Assembly (NCBI GenBank): GCA_943327315.2
Contig: CALPWQ020000020.1
Coordinates: 1 to 33,463, forward strand
Reading direction: 5' to 3'
Source of the DNA: Chitinophaga pinensis
GTDB taxonomy: Bacteria > Bacteroidota > Bacteroidia > Flavobacteriales_D > Crocinitomicaceae
DNA length: 33,463 nt
Shown here: positions 8,085 through 15,237 of the stretch, piece after piece
Layout: every line of letters begins with the position of its first letter
Position numbering within the stretch: position 1 is the stretch's first letter
Notes under the pieces: generated by a model
Seen by the model: the letters and a program-made list of their open reading frames with translations, nothing else
Databases searched by the model: none
Told to the model about the DNA's origin: nothing
Made by a program: the position numbers and the translations under genes

Positions 8085-8238
8085 ATAATATTCTGCAAGT
8101 CAGTAATTGCTGTTCTCTGGTATCTGTTTAACCCCAAAAATTCTAAATTTTTTCTGATGTAATGATTAGTTGGTTTATTTATTACTTGAATCCCATCTGC
8201 ATCTCAGCCACCACAAGGATGGAATTATTGCCTAAACA

Positions 8239-8272
8239 AAAAAAAAGACTGCCCTTTACGAAGCAGTCTTTT
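8239..8272 (-). terminator. Rho-independent terminator after the T9SS repeat protein
   Basis: On the minus strand, AAAAGACTGC (8272-8263) pairs with GCAGTCTTTT (8252-8243) around a 10-nt loop and runs into T. It begins 23 bp after the stop codon of the gene at 8296-10695. The A and T flanks on both sides make it likely to work in both directions. Confidence 0.85.
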
Positions 8273-8295
8273 CTAATTTTTGTCCACATTCATTT

Positions 8296-10695
8296 TTAAT
8301 CGACCACCAATCTGAACATGTGATCTTCAATGCGAATGAAATAAACTCCCTTTTCTTTATCGCTCAAATCAATGAGCACTTTATTTTCGAGCAGAATATC
8401 TTCTAAAATTAGTCGCCCATTCATGTCGTAAATGTCAATCAGTGCATCATGTATCCCTTCAGCTTGCACCGTAAAGAGGCCATTGCTTGGATTTGGATAA
8501 ATGTTGATGGTACTGAAATCTTTTTCATCCAACAATTCAGTGGTGTAGTATGTGTAGCAAATAGATGTGTCATAACAGCCGTTCTGCAACACAACTACGG
8601 CATACGAACCATTGTAGATTGGGGTAAAAGATTGATTTGTGGCATTAAAAATTTGAGCTCCTGTATTGCAGTTTATCCAGTGGTATTGCGCACCGACAGC
8701 ATTGGAAGTTAGCGTTAACCCGTTTTGTGTTACTGTATTGTCTACAGGAAGTATCGTTAAATCAATGACCAATATACTATCACATCCAAGAACTGAAGTC
8801 AGCGTATCATTGTAGATGCCCGAGACATAATATGTTGCAGTTCCACTTGGTACGGTGTACTCTTTACAAAACAAGGCAGACATGTTGATTACGAATTCTT
8901 GTTGGACAGTCAATTGGATTGTAATCGTGCTGTCACACCCTGACACATTTGTTATCGTTTCGGTGTAAGTTCCTGAATTGGGATAAATATTTCCATTTGA
9001 TGATGTATAGGCTCCGCAGGATGTTACCGTCAGTGTAGAAGAAGTTGGAAGTCCTAAGATAATCACGGTTTGATTGGCTGTTACGGTTTGTCCATTTCCA
9101 TCATTGAATGACCAAGTCACCACCGTTGTTCCTTGTGTTGTAATTGGGAAAACGGTCGTTGTTGTTCCAGTGATTGTTCCAGCACAGTTGTCTGTTGTCG
9201 TAGGTGCAGTAGGCGTAGCTGAACACTGTCCAGTCACGTTTGCAAGAGTTGGCACAACAGGAGGAGTAGTGTCATCAACAATCACGGTTTGATTGGCTGT
9301 TACGGTTTGTCCATTTCCATCATTGAATGACCAAGTTACCACTGTAGTTCCTTGTGTTGTAATCGGGAATACGGTCGTTGTTGTACCGGTAACAATTCCT
9401 GAACAAGCGTTATTTGTAACTGGTGCTGTTGGTGTAACAGAACATTCACCCGTTAACGTGGCCAAAGTTGGTAAAACCAATCCTATTGGTTGGGTAATAT
9501 TAAAGTTTTGTGTTGCCGTACATGAGTTGGCATCGGTCACAGTAACTATATAGGTTCCTGCTGCTAAGCCTGAAGCTGTTGTTCCAGAACCGCCAGATGG
9601 TGCCCATGAATACGTATATGAAGGTGTTCCTCCACTTGGGGAAACCGTAGCCGTACCATTTGAACCTCCGAAGCACGAAACATTCGTTTGAGATGCTACG
9701 ACCGCGTTTGGCGCTGGGTAAACATTCAGAAAATTTGAAGGTGAACTATTTTCACTTGGGCTGGAGGCAACCGTTCTTATTTTGTAATTAGTACTTCCAA
9801 CAGTAGACAATGGAATAACAGCTGATAATTGATTCGCACTTACGACAGTAGTCGTTAATAACGTCCCAGGAAAATTTCCGTTTACATCTGATAATTCCAA
9901 TGTGTAGGTATTTCCTATATTTCGAACTATCGGATCTAAATAATTTACGGTCACATTACTTCCAGGACAAATAGGGTTGGGGCTAGGTGAAAATGAAATA
10001 AATTGACTTCCAAAAAGTTTGAAAGGTATCCCAACTGAGTATGTGCCATTAACTAAGGTAGCTGAGTAAGCAGTAGTATTAAACTGCTTCGCATCTCCAG
10101 TAGCACCAGTGCCTAAAATACTAATATTCGGAGCAAATGGTCCAGAAGCCAATGTACCTGTTAAGCCCCATTCAATCCAATGTGTTCCTGGTTGAATTAT
10201 GGCACCAATCGAAATCCGTATTCTCATTATCGGACGATTATTTGTTAGCAAGCTAGTGTTTTCTTGAACTCTATAGCAATTTGAGAAATTCGTCAAAGTC
10301 ATTCGATTGGTTGTAAAATCGCCGAATTCTGTTAATGCAGTTCCACTGCTAGGATCACTATTCCAAATTTTAACAACACCCCCTGTAAATGTTGATGAAA
10401 CCGAACTTCCAGTTTGGTATGCATAAACATCAACATAATCTAAATACCAGGGTACAGAATTCGTAAATTGATCAGTTAAACGAAAGTTACTGGCGTTATT
10501 TACGCTGTATCCAAATGTGCTATATCCCAATGTGGTCAATTGCATTACAGAAACATCTGAACCACCAAAACCAACAGCTGTATTTGTCACAAATGGTCCA
10601 TTGTCAAACAATAAACCCTGAGCTTTTATGCTGTTTAGGGTAAACATTTGGATGACAGACACAACCAGTAACAATTTGAAATATTCAGACTTCAT
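8296..10695 (-). CDS. T9SS-exported repeat protein (SprB and HYR-like repeats)
   Basis: The protein has 799 residues from ATG 10695. The signal peptide is about residues 1-25 (ending NSIKAQG). An N-terminal domain of about 200 residues that I do not recognise, with many Gly, Thr and aromatic residues, is followed by an Ig-like stretch (about 232-330). Next come one SprB repeat (about 335-400, NVSCFGGSNGTATVS and AGTYIVTVTD), two nearly identical HYR-like repeats (about 405-550, each with TTVVTWSFNDGNGQTVTANQ), two CDS-type repeats with GCDSxxxIxLT, and a T9SS type A sorting domain (about 725-799, IYPNPSNGLFTVQ ... VYFIRIEDHMFRLVVD). By family, such proteins are Sec- and then type IX-exported adhesins or surface structural proteins. 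The ligand is unknown. It is monocistronic with a strong terminator. I saw no consensus promoter in the AT-rich upstream DNA. Confidence 0.88.
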   Translation of the reverse strand: MKSEYFKLLLVVSVIQMFTLNSIKAQGLLFDNGPFVTNTAVGFGGSDVSVMQLTTLGYSTFGYSVNNASNFRLTDQFTNSVPWYLDYVDVYAYQTGSSVSSTFTGGVVKIWNSDPSSGTALTEFGDFTTNRMTLTNFSNCYRVQENTSLLTNNRPIMRIRISIGAIIQPGTHWIEWGLTGTLASGPFAPNISILGTGATGDAKQFNTTAYSATLVNGTYSVGIPFKLFGSQFISFSPSPNPICPGSNVTVNYLDPIVRNIGNTYTLELSDVNGNFPGTLLTTTVVSANQLSAVIPLSTVGSTNYKIRTVASSPSENSSPSNFLNVYPAPNAVVASQTNVSCFGGSNGTATVSPSGGTPSYTYSWAPSGGSGTTASGLAAGTYIVTVTDANSCTATQNFNITQPIGLVLPTLATLTGECSVTPTAPVTNNACSGIVTGTTTTVFPITTQGTTVVTWSFNDGNGQTVTANQTVIVDDTTPPVVPTLANVTGQCSATPTAPTTTDNCAGTITGTTTTVFPITTQGTTVVTWSFNDGNGQTVTANQTVIILGLPTSSTLTVTSCGAYTSSNGNIYPNSGTYTETITNVSGCDSTITIQLTVQQEFVINMSALFCKEYTVPSGTATYYVSGIYNDTLTSVLGCDSILVIDLTILPVDNTVTQNGLTLTSNAVGAQYHWINCNTGAQIFNATNQSFTPIYNGSYAVVVLQNGCYDTSICYTYYTTELLDEKDFSTINIYPNPSNGLFTVQAEGIHDALIDIYDMNGRLILEDILLENKVLIDLSDKEKGVYFIRIEDHMFRLVVD
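9061..9490. repeat. 219-bp internal tandem duplication (HYR-like module)
   Basis: The block beginning AATCACGGTTTGATTGGCTG at 9061 recurs at 9280. The first ~55 bp are almost perfectly identical and the rest is lightly diverged. The unit is 73 codons, so it is an in-frame domain duplication inside the T9SS repeat protein. Confidence 0.9.
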
Positions 10696-11004
10696 AAGAA
10701 TTTGTGTTTTTAGTTAATTTAAAATTTTTGCTTTTTTGAACAATATTCGAATTTATATATTAGACAAATTGCATGTTTACATAACTAATTTTTTATGCTA
10801 AGATTATTTTTTTCTTATCAAACAGACTGTTTGTAAAAACAAACATAGAAGATCAAAATTTAATGTTTTGATTTCAAAAAAAATCTCGTCAAAATTACAA
10901 AACTTAAATAAGAAAAAAATACAACCAGTTGTGTTTTTTGATCTTTCTATGCTCAAAAAAAAGAGGGTAAAAACTTTGATTTTTTTGCTGAAGAAATGAA
11001 TTGT
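10696..11004. other. AT-rich gene-free stretch
   Basis: It is very AT-rich with many A and T runs, upstream of the minus-strand T9SS repeat protein. No open frame with recognisable content and no full TTG/TAnnTTTG pair was found. It probably holds the promoter and leader of that gene. Confidence 0.4.
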
Positions 11005-11256
11005 TGTGGATCATTACCAAAAGTTGGGAAGGAGTTAAATGTGATTTTTTATTTAGCCCCAGATTTCAACTCTTGTATAATGAGAGCAATTGAAGATATG
11101 AATCAACCAAAGCAATGGTTTACCCTTGGAAAATTCAGGTATTGACTTGATCTATTAAGAAGCTAAATCCATTTCGATAAAGGATTATTTGACCCCGATG
11201 GGGTCATTGGTTTTCGCGAGAGCTTATGGTTACAAAGGTTAGACCCCGAAGGGGTC
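11005..11256. repeat. Dispersed intergenic repeat, copy C, with two GACCCC hairpins
   Basis: It follows copy B in order: ACCAAAAGTTGGGAAGG (about 11016), GCCCCAGATTTCAACTC, GAGCAATTGAAGATATGAATC, CTTGATCTATTAAGAAGCT, TTCGATAAAGGATT, then an intact hairpin GACCCC-GAT-GGGGTC (11191-11205). A second hairpin, GACCCC-GAA-GGGGTC, follows at 11242-11256. The 15-codon frame at 11098-11145 (MNQPKQWFTLGKFRY) matches that of copy B in position and length. Confidence 0.75.
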
Positions 11257-11399
11257 CATAAACCAGAGTAATACCGATTACATAAAATATAAAGTTGGTT
11301 TTAGTCGGACAACAATGATTCGGATACTTTCTTTTTAGATTGAAGCAAGTTTGTGTGTAGTCCCCAGGTTTTGGTCTTGATCCAGAATCCGATATTAAG

Positions 11400-11490
11400 A
11401 ACGAGAATCAGAATGAAAATGATGAAAAACAAAAACGAGACTGCGAAGCTGCAACGAAGTTAATGACGCTCTCGCTCTCATTCTCGTTTT
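11400..11490. repeat. Fold-back of 6-bp repeats upstream of the tRNA-Arg end copy
   Basis: The left arm has hexamer-like words (GAGAAT, CAGAAT, GAAAAT). The right arm, at about 11468-11490, has CTCGCT, CTCATT and CTCGTT in the opposite sense. Together they form a loose inverted repeat with about 40 bp between arms. No coding content is evident. Confidence 0.4.
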
Positions 11491-11492
11491 GC

Positions 11493-11512
11493 TTTGTGAT
11501 CCCGAAAGGATT
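11493..11512 (-). repeat. Copy of the 3' end of tRNA-Arg
   Basis: The 20 bp TTTGTGATCCCGAAAGGATT is identical to 11668-11687, which covers the last 16 bases of tRNA-Arg plus 4 bp of flank. The two copies are 175 bp apart. This is the kind of direct repeat left when DNA inserts into a tRNA 3' end. Confidence 0.75.
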
Positions 11513-11628
11513 ATTTCATGATCCATACGCATTTGTATCGTACAAGCATAGCGCCCATCAATGCGTTGCATTTCCTGAGCTTTTTTATTTCTCGATGTTT
11601 ACAGAAACGCTGTTTCTGACACCCCGAA

Positions 11629-11662
11629 AAATAAAAAATCCCGCTTCATTAGATGAAGCGGG
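11629..11662 (-). terminator. Terminator downstream of tRNA-Arg
   Basis: A perfect 10-bp stem is formed by CCCGCTTCAT (11640-11649) and ATGAAGCGGG (11653-11662) with a 3-nt loop. On the minus strand it is followed by ATTTTTTATTTTT. It lies 10 bp after the tRNA 3' end. Confidence 0.88.
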
Positions 11663-11671
11663 CGCCTTTTG

Positions 11672-11745
<74 letters not shown>

Positions 11746-11752
11746 AGAGAAA

Positions 11753-11863
11753 GCGAAGCTTTCGAAGACCGAGACTCCGTCTGAAAAGACGGTGAAGTCG
11801 AGGGACCTTGCGAAGCTTTCGAAGACCGAGACTCCGTCTGAAAAGACGGTGAAGTCGAGGGAC
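11753..11863. repeat. 54-bp unit repeated twice in tandem between two tRNA genes
   Basis: The copies at 11753-11806 and 11810-11863 appear identical and have a period of 57 bp. Each starts GCGAAGCTTTCGAAGACCGA, contains the hairpin CCGTCT-GAAA-AGACGG (6-bp stem, GNRA-type loop) and ends GTCGAGGGAC. The array begins 8 bp from the 5' end of tRNA-Arg, so it fills the place where that tRNA's promoter should be. Confidence 0.9.
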
Positions 11864-11900
11864 TCTTAGCTGACTACTTTCAATTTCAAAAAAAAACATC

Positions 11901-11931
11901 AAAAAAAAAGGGGGATGATCGCTCATCCCCC
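11901..11931 (-). terminator. Terminator downstream of tRNA-Pro
   Basis: GGGGGATGA (11910-11918) pairs with TCATCCCCC (11923-11931), a 9-bp stem with a TCGC loop. On the minus strand it is followed by nine T. It starts 4 bp after tRNA-Pro, so tRNA-Arg needs its own promoter. Confidence 0.9.
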
Positions 11932-11934
11932 ACG

Positions 11935-12009
11935 TCGGGGCGGCAGGATTCGAACCTGCGACCTCCTGGTCCCAAACCAGGCGCGATGACCGGACTACGC
12001 TACGCCCCG
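11935..12009 (-). tRNA. tRNA-Pro (anticodon TGG)
   Basis: This is a 75-nt cloverleaf on the minus strand. The acceptor CGGGGCG pairs with CGCCCCG, the anticodon arm is GCCTGG-TTTGGGA-CCAGG, the T-arm is GCAGG-TTCGAAT-CCTGC and the discriminator is A. CCA is not encoded. It reads CCN/CCA codons. Confidence 0.95.
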
Positions 12010-12064
12010 AGCTAATCATCTTTTTATTTCAACTACCCCCGAATCGTTTTCCGAAAGGCGAGTG

Positions 12065-12095
12065 CAAAAGTAAGCATTTTCTTGACTTTTACAAA
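12065..12095 (-). promoter_or_regulatory. Promoter of tRNA-Pro
   Basis: On the minus strand this reads TTTG (12095-12092), 19 bp, then TACTTTTG (12072-12065). It is a full match to the Bacteroidota TTTG-N19-TAnnTTTG form, ending 55 bp before the tRNA. Confidence 0.75.
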
Positions 12096-12128
12096 TAATC
12101 TTTGACGAACATTTCAGTAAACATTCAA

Positions 12129-12392
12129 TCTTGCGGTGGGAGCGGGATTATCTCAACCTCCAATTGTCGGTATTCGATGGACTCCGCTACGCTCCGGCAC
12201 ATCCGTCAGTTGACGGACTCTCATCCCGCAGTTTTTAGCACTACCAATAATTCTTGCGGTGGGAGCGGGATTATCTCAACCTCCTAATGTCGGTTTTCGA
12301 TGGTCTCCGCTACGCTCCGGCACGAACCCTACGGGTAATCTCATCCCGCAGTTTTTAGCACTACCAATAATTCTTGCGGTGGGAGCGGGATT
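12129..12392 (-). repeat. Tandem ~120-bp units, each bounded by a copy of the tRNA-Ser 3' end
   Basis: The 21 bp TCTTGCGGTGGGAGCGGGATT occurs at 12129, 12252 and 12372. The last is the true tRNA-Ser end plus 5 bp of flank. Between the copies lie two homologous spacers with the same order: ATCTCAACCTCC, GTCGGT, TTCGATGG, CTCCGCTACGCTCCGGCAC, a hairpin, CTCATCCCGCAGTTTTTAGC and ACTACCAATAATTCTTGCGG. The hairpin differs: CCGTCA-GT-TGACGG in one, ACCC-TAC-GGGT in the other. The periods are 123 and 120 bp. ATCCCGC and GCGGGAT at the two ends of each spacer can also pair. No open frame runs through. Confidence 0.9.
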
Positions 12393-12463
12393 CGAACCCG
12401 CGGTACAGTTACCCGTACGTCAGTTTAGCAAACTGGTGGTTTCAGCCACTCACCCATCCCACC
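12377..12463 (-). tRNA. tRNA-Ser (anticodon GCT)
   Basis: This is an 87-nt class II tRNA on the minus strand. The acceptor GGTGGGA pairs with TCCCACC, the anticodon loop is TTGCTAA, there is a long variable arm (CGTACGG...CTGTACCG), the T-arm is GCGGG-TTCGAAT-CCCGC and the discriminator is G. CCA is not encoded. It reads AGC/AGU. No ordinary T-tract terminator follows; the tandem repeat units start directly at its 3' end. Confidence 0.95.
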
Positions 12464-12486
12464 GAAGTGTTCAATGAACTAGGGGG

Positions 12487-12515
12487 CAAAAATAGTAAAA
12501 CACTTGATAAGTCAA
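12487..12515 (-). promoter_or_regulatory. Promoter of tRNA-Ser
   Basis: On the minus strand, TTG (12515-12513), 18 bp, then TATTTTTG (12494-12487) is a full match to TTG-N17-23-TAnnTTTG, ending 23 bp before the tRNA. Confidence 0.75.
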
Positions 12516-12549
12516 AGTGAAAATCTGCATTAATTCTCAAAAGTTTTGC

Positions 12550-13110
12550 TCAAATCAATAGCATTGCCAATTTCATGGCATAGAGTCCAGCCAATAATAC
12601 CCAAAGCTGATGGGTGGGCGCAAAGGGTTTCCAAATGATTGCGACAATTCCCATTCCTATATAGGCTATTGTTTCTAAAATGGGGTCATAAGGAGCACTC
12701 GCGATAAAGAGTGTTAAGGGAATTATAAGCGTCCAACTGCGGGAATAAATGTTTGAAATAACCGTTTTTAAACTAAAGAAAATGAGGATCAAGGTGATTG
12801 CCAAATTTATCAGTTTAAAGATATCTAGCCAAATGCCATGATAAAGAAATTCCCAGGCTTCTTGATTAACAAACAGGGACCAGAAAAATTCGGAGGCCAG
12901 CAGCGCACTTAAAGCTGAACAAAGAAATAAGCTTGTGATGAGTCTGAATTGCTTTTGGTTCCAGATGAAAAATTGAATGGAAACAATCAAAAATACAACT
13001 TCATTTAAAGGAAAAGGGTAGATGAAACTTCCGAACTCAAGGAAGACGAGAAAGGCAAAACCAATCAATGTCAAGATGCCAAGCAGAACAGCGCGCTCCT
13101 CGCGGATCAT
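12550..13110 (-). CDS. Integral membrane protein of unknown function, coupled to map
   Basis: The protein has 186 residues with about six hydrophobic segments and few charged residues. It begins MIREERAVLLGILTLIGFAF and ends in a hydrophobic KLAMLLI. I do not recognise a family. The start ATG overlaps the stop of the methionine aminopeptidase gene in the sequence ATGA (13110-13107), so it is almost certainly translated from the same mRNA by coupling. No motif suggests catalysis. It could be one of the lineage-specific small membrane proteins common in Bacteroidota. Confidence 0.75.
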   Translation of the reverse strand: MIREERAVLLGILTLIGFAFLVFLEFGSFIYPFPLNEVVFLIVSIQFFIWNQKQFRLITSLFLCSALSALLASEFFWSLFVNQEAWEFLYHGIWLDIFKLINLAITLILIFFSLKTVISNIYSRSWTLIIPLTLFIASAPYDPILETIAYIGMGIVAIIWKPFAPTHQLWVLLAGLYAMKLAMLLI

Positions 13111-13886
13111 TTTTTCTTTGCTAATGCTGCTTCGATGTAATCAAAGGTCGAAAGAATCTCAGGCATACCATTTACAACGGCTATATCATGCTCGAAATGT
13201 GCACTTGGCATACCATCGGCCGTAACAATCGTCCAATTGTCGTCCAATTGAACCACTTTCTCAGTGCCCATGTTGATCATTGGTTCAATCGCTATCGTCA
13301 ATCCATCCTGAATTTTCTTGCCACGACCTCTGCGGCCATAATTCGGAACTTGCGGGTCTTCGTGTAGCGTTTTTCCTAAACCGTGACCTACCAAGTCGCG
13401 AACAACACCATAGCCATTCTTCTCTGCGTGCTGCTGAATCGCCCAACCAATGTCTTCAATGCGATTACCCGCAGTACATTGCTCTATTCCTAAGTACAAA
13501 CATTCTTTGGTAACCTGAAGCAATTTTCGCACTTCGGGCTTGACATTCCCGACCTCGAAGGTATAGGCATGGTCTCCATAATATCCTTTGTACACAGATC
13601 CACAATCGACAGAAACAACATCACCGTCTTCAAATGGTCTATCGGTGGGTAATCCATGGACGACTTGTTCATTGACAGAAATCAAAAGGGTACTTGGACA
13701 GCCATACAATCCTAAAAATCCAGGAATTGCATGTTGCGAACGGATATACTCCTCAGCAAGTTGATCGAGAAATTTAGGGGTGACCCCAATAGCTATGTGC
13801 TCAGCCACTTTTCCAAGTGTTCGACTAACGACCAATGCTGCTTCGCGCATAATCGCAATTTCGTCTGCTGTTTTATAAATAATCAT
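13107..13886 (-). CDS. map: Type I methionine aminopeptidase
   Basis: The protein has 259 residues from ATG 13886. An upstream in-frame GTG at 13907 would add seven non-conserved residues. It removes the initiator Met from new proteins in the cytosol. All five metal ligands are visible: Asp94 (VSVDCGS), Asp105 (GDHAYTF), His168 (LVGHGLG), Glu201 (IAIEPM) and Glu232 (AHFEHDIAV). His175, the usual substrate-contacting His, is also present. The length is typical of type I enzymes without an N-terminal extension. It lies 65 bp after sucC. An inverted repeat TTCAACG/CGTTGAA (13922-13940) without a T-tract sits in that gap and may be an mRNA processing or stability element. Confidence 0.96.
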   Translation of the reverse strand: MIIYKTADEIAIMREAALVVSRTLGKVAEHIAIGVTPKFLDQLAEEYIRSQHAIPGFLGLYGCPSTLLISVNEQVVHGLPTDRPFEDGDVVSVDCGSVYKGYYGDHAYTFEVGNVKPEVRKLLQVTKECLYLGIEQCTAGNRIEDIGWAIQQHAEKNGYGVVRDLVGHGLGKTLHEDPQVPNYGRRGRGKKIQDGLTIAIEPMINMGTEKVVQLDDNWTIVTADGMPSAHFEHDIAVVNGMPEILSTFDYIEAALAKKK

Positions 13887-13951
13887 ATTCCGATTGAAAA
13901 TCCCCACGCCAGTCCATTACTTTCAACGATAAGCGTTGAACGGTTGGAAAA

Positions 13952-15163
13952 TTAAGAAAGCACTTCTTTCACAAGGTCTGCTGCTTCTTGAAGCAACACG
14001 GCTGAATGCACATTCAATCCTGACTCGTCAATCAATCGTTTCGCTTCTACGGCATTTGTTCCTTGAAGTCGAACGATAATTGGAACTGGAATAACGCCCA
14101 TGTTCTTGTAGGCATCAACAACGCCTTGTGCTACGCGGTCACAACGAACGATACCTCCAAAGATGTTGATCAATATGGCTTTTACATTTGGATCTTTCAA
14201 AATGATATGGAATGCTTTTTCAACACGTTCTGCATTGGCAGTTCCTCCAACATCCAAGAAGTTTGCTGGATTTCCTCCAGACAACTTGATGATGTCCATG
14301 GTTGCCATCGCTAATCCAGCTCCGTTCACCATACATCCAACGTTTCCATCCAACTTCACAAAGTTTAATCCTGCAGCATCTGCTTCAACTTCTGTTGGGT
14401 CTTCTTCTGAGGTATCTCGCATGGCAGCGTACTCAGGGTGGCGGAACAATCCGTTTCCATCCATTGTGACCTTCGCATCTACTGCAATGATTTTATTGTC
14501 TGATGTTTTTAAAACAGGATTGATTTCAAACATCGATGCATCAATTCCTTCGTAAGCACTGTACAATGAAACAACAAATTTTGTCATTTGCTTGAATGCC
14601 TCACCCGAAAGTCCTAGGTTGAAAGCAATTTTGCGCGCTTGGAATCCTTGGATGCCAACACGTGGGTCAATTACTTCTTTGTAAATTAATTCTGGTGTAT
14701 GCTCAGCAACATGTTCGATGTCCATTCCACCTTCTGTAGAATAAATGATGACGTTGCGTCCTTTTTCACGGTCCAACAACACAGACATGTAGAATTCAGA
14801 TGTTTCTGATTCTCCGGGGTAATAAACATCCTGAGCAATCAATACTTTGTTTACTTTTTTACCTTTTCCGTTCGTTTGCAAGGTTACCAGATGACCACCA
14901 AGGATTCCTTTCACTTTCTCCTCCACATGTTCAATTCCTTTCGCAAGGACAACGCCATGAGAACCAGTTTCTTCAACTGTTCCTTTTCCTCGTCCACCTG
15001 CATGGATTTGCGCCTTCACGACGTACCAGCTTGTGCCAGTTTCTTCTGTTAACTTTTTTGCTGCTGCTACTGCATCTTCAACTTTGTCAACAACGACGCC
15101 TTCTTGGACAGCGACTCCATAGCTTTTAAGGATTGATTTCCCTTGGTATTCGTGTAAGTTCAT
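13952..15163 (-). CDS. sucC: Succinyl-CoA synthetase (ADP-forming) beta subunit
   Basis: The protein has 403 residues from ATG 15163, close to the family's ~390-400. With the alpha subunit SucD it converts succinyl-CoA, ADP and phosphate to succinate, CoA and ATP in the TCA cycle. The N-terminus MNLHEYQGKSILKSYGV and KAQIHAGGRGKG (residues 50-61) mark the ATP-grasp domain. FLDVGGTANAERV (about 303-316) followed by ILINIFGGIVRCD marks the CoA-ligase domain. sucD is not adjacent in this window, as is common in Bacteroidota. It lies 74 bp after the biotin carboxylase gene on the same strand. Confidence 0.96.
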   Translation of the reverse strand: MNLHEYQGKSILKSYGVAVQEGVVVDKVEDAVAAAKKLTEETGTSWYVVKAQIHAGGRGKGTVEETGSHGVVLAKGIEHVEEKVKGILGGHLVTLQTNGKGKKVNKVLIAQDVYYPGESETSEFYMSVLLDREKGRNVIIYSTEGGMDIEHVAEHTPELIYKEVIDPRVGIQGFQARKIAFNLGLSGEAFKQMTKFVVSLYSAYEGIDASMFEINPVLKTSDNKIIAVDAKVTMDGNGLFRHPEYAAMRDTSEEDPTEVEADAAGLNFVKLDGNVGCMVNGAGLAMATMDIIKLSGGNPANFLDVGGTANAERVEKAFHIILKDPNVKAILINIFGGIVRCDRVAQGVVDAYKNMGVIPVPIIVRLQGTNAVEAKRLIDESGLNVHSAVLLQEAADLVKEVLS

Positions 15164-15237
15164 CTGTTTATTTTTTGCGTTGTAAAAGTAGGATTTTTAT
15201 CTTCAATAAATCGTTCTGTTGCGAATACTTTTTTTTA

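Noticed and set aside
9074-9553. Two near-identical plus-strand frames (MAVTVCPFPSLNDQ...)
   Set aside because: They are the antisense shadow of the duplicated HYR-like module.
12129-12392. Three regularly spaced 21-bp repeats resembling a tiny CRISPR array
   Set aside because: The spacers are ~100 bp and homologous to each other, the repeat is the tRNA-Ser 3' end, and no cas gene is near.
12495-12520. Weak hairpin CACTT/AAGTG as terminator of the membrane-protein gene
   Set aside because: The stem is 5 bp and the same bases form the better-supported tRNA-Ser promoter.
13922-13940. Terminator between sucC and map
   Set aside because: There is a 7-bp inverted repeat but no T-tract on either strand, so termination is unlikely.
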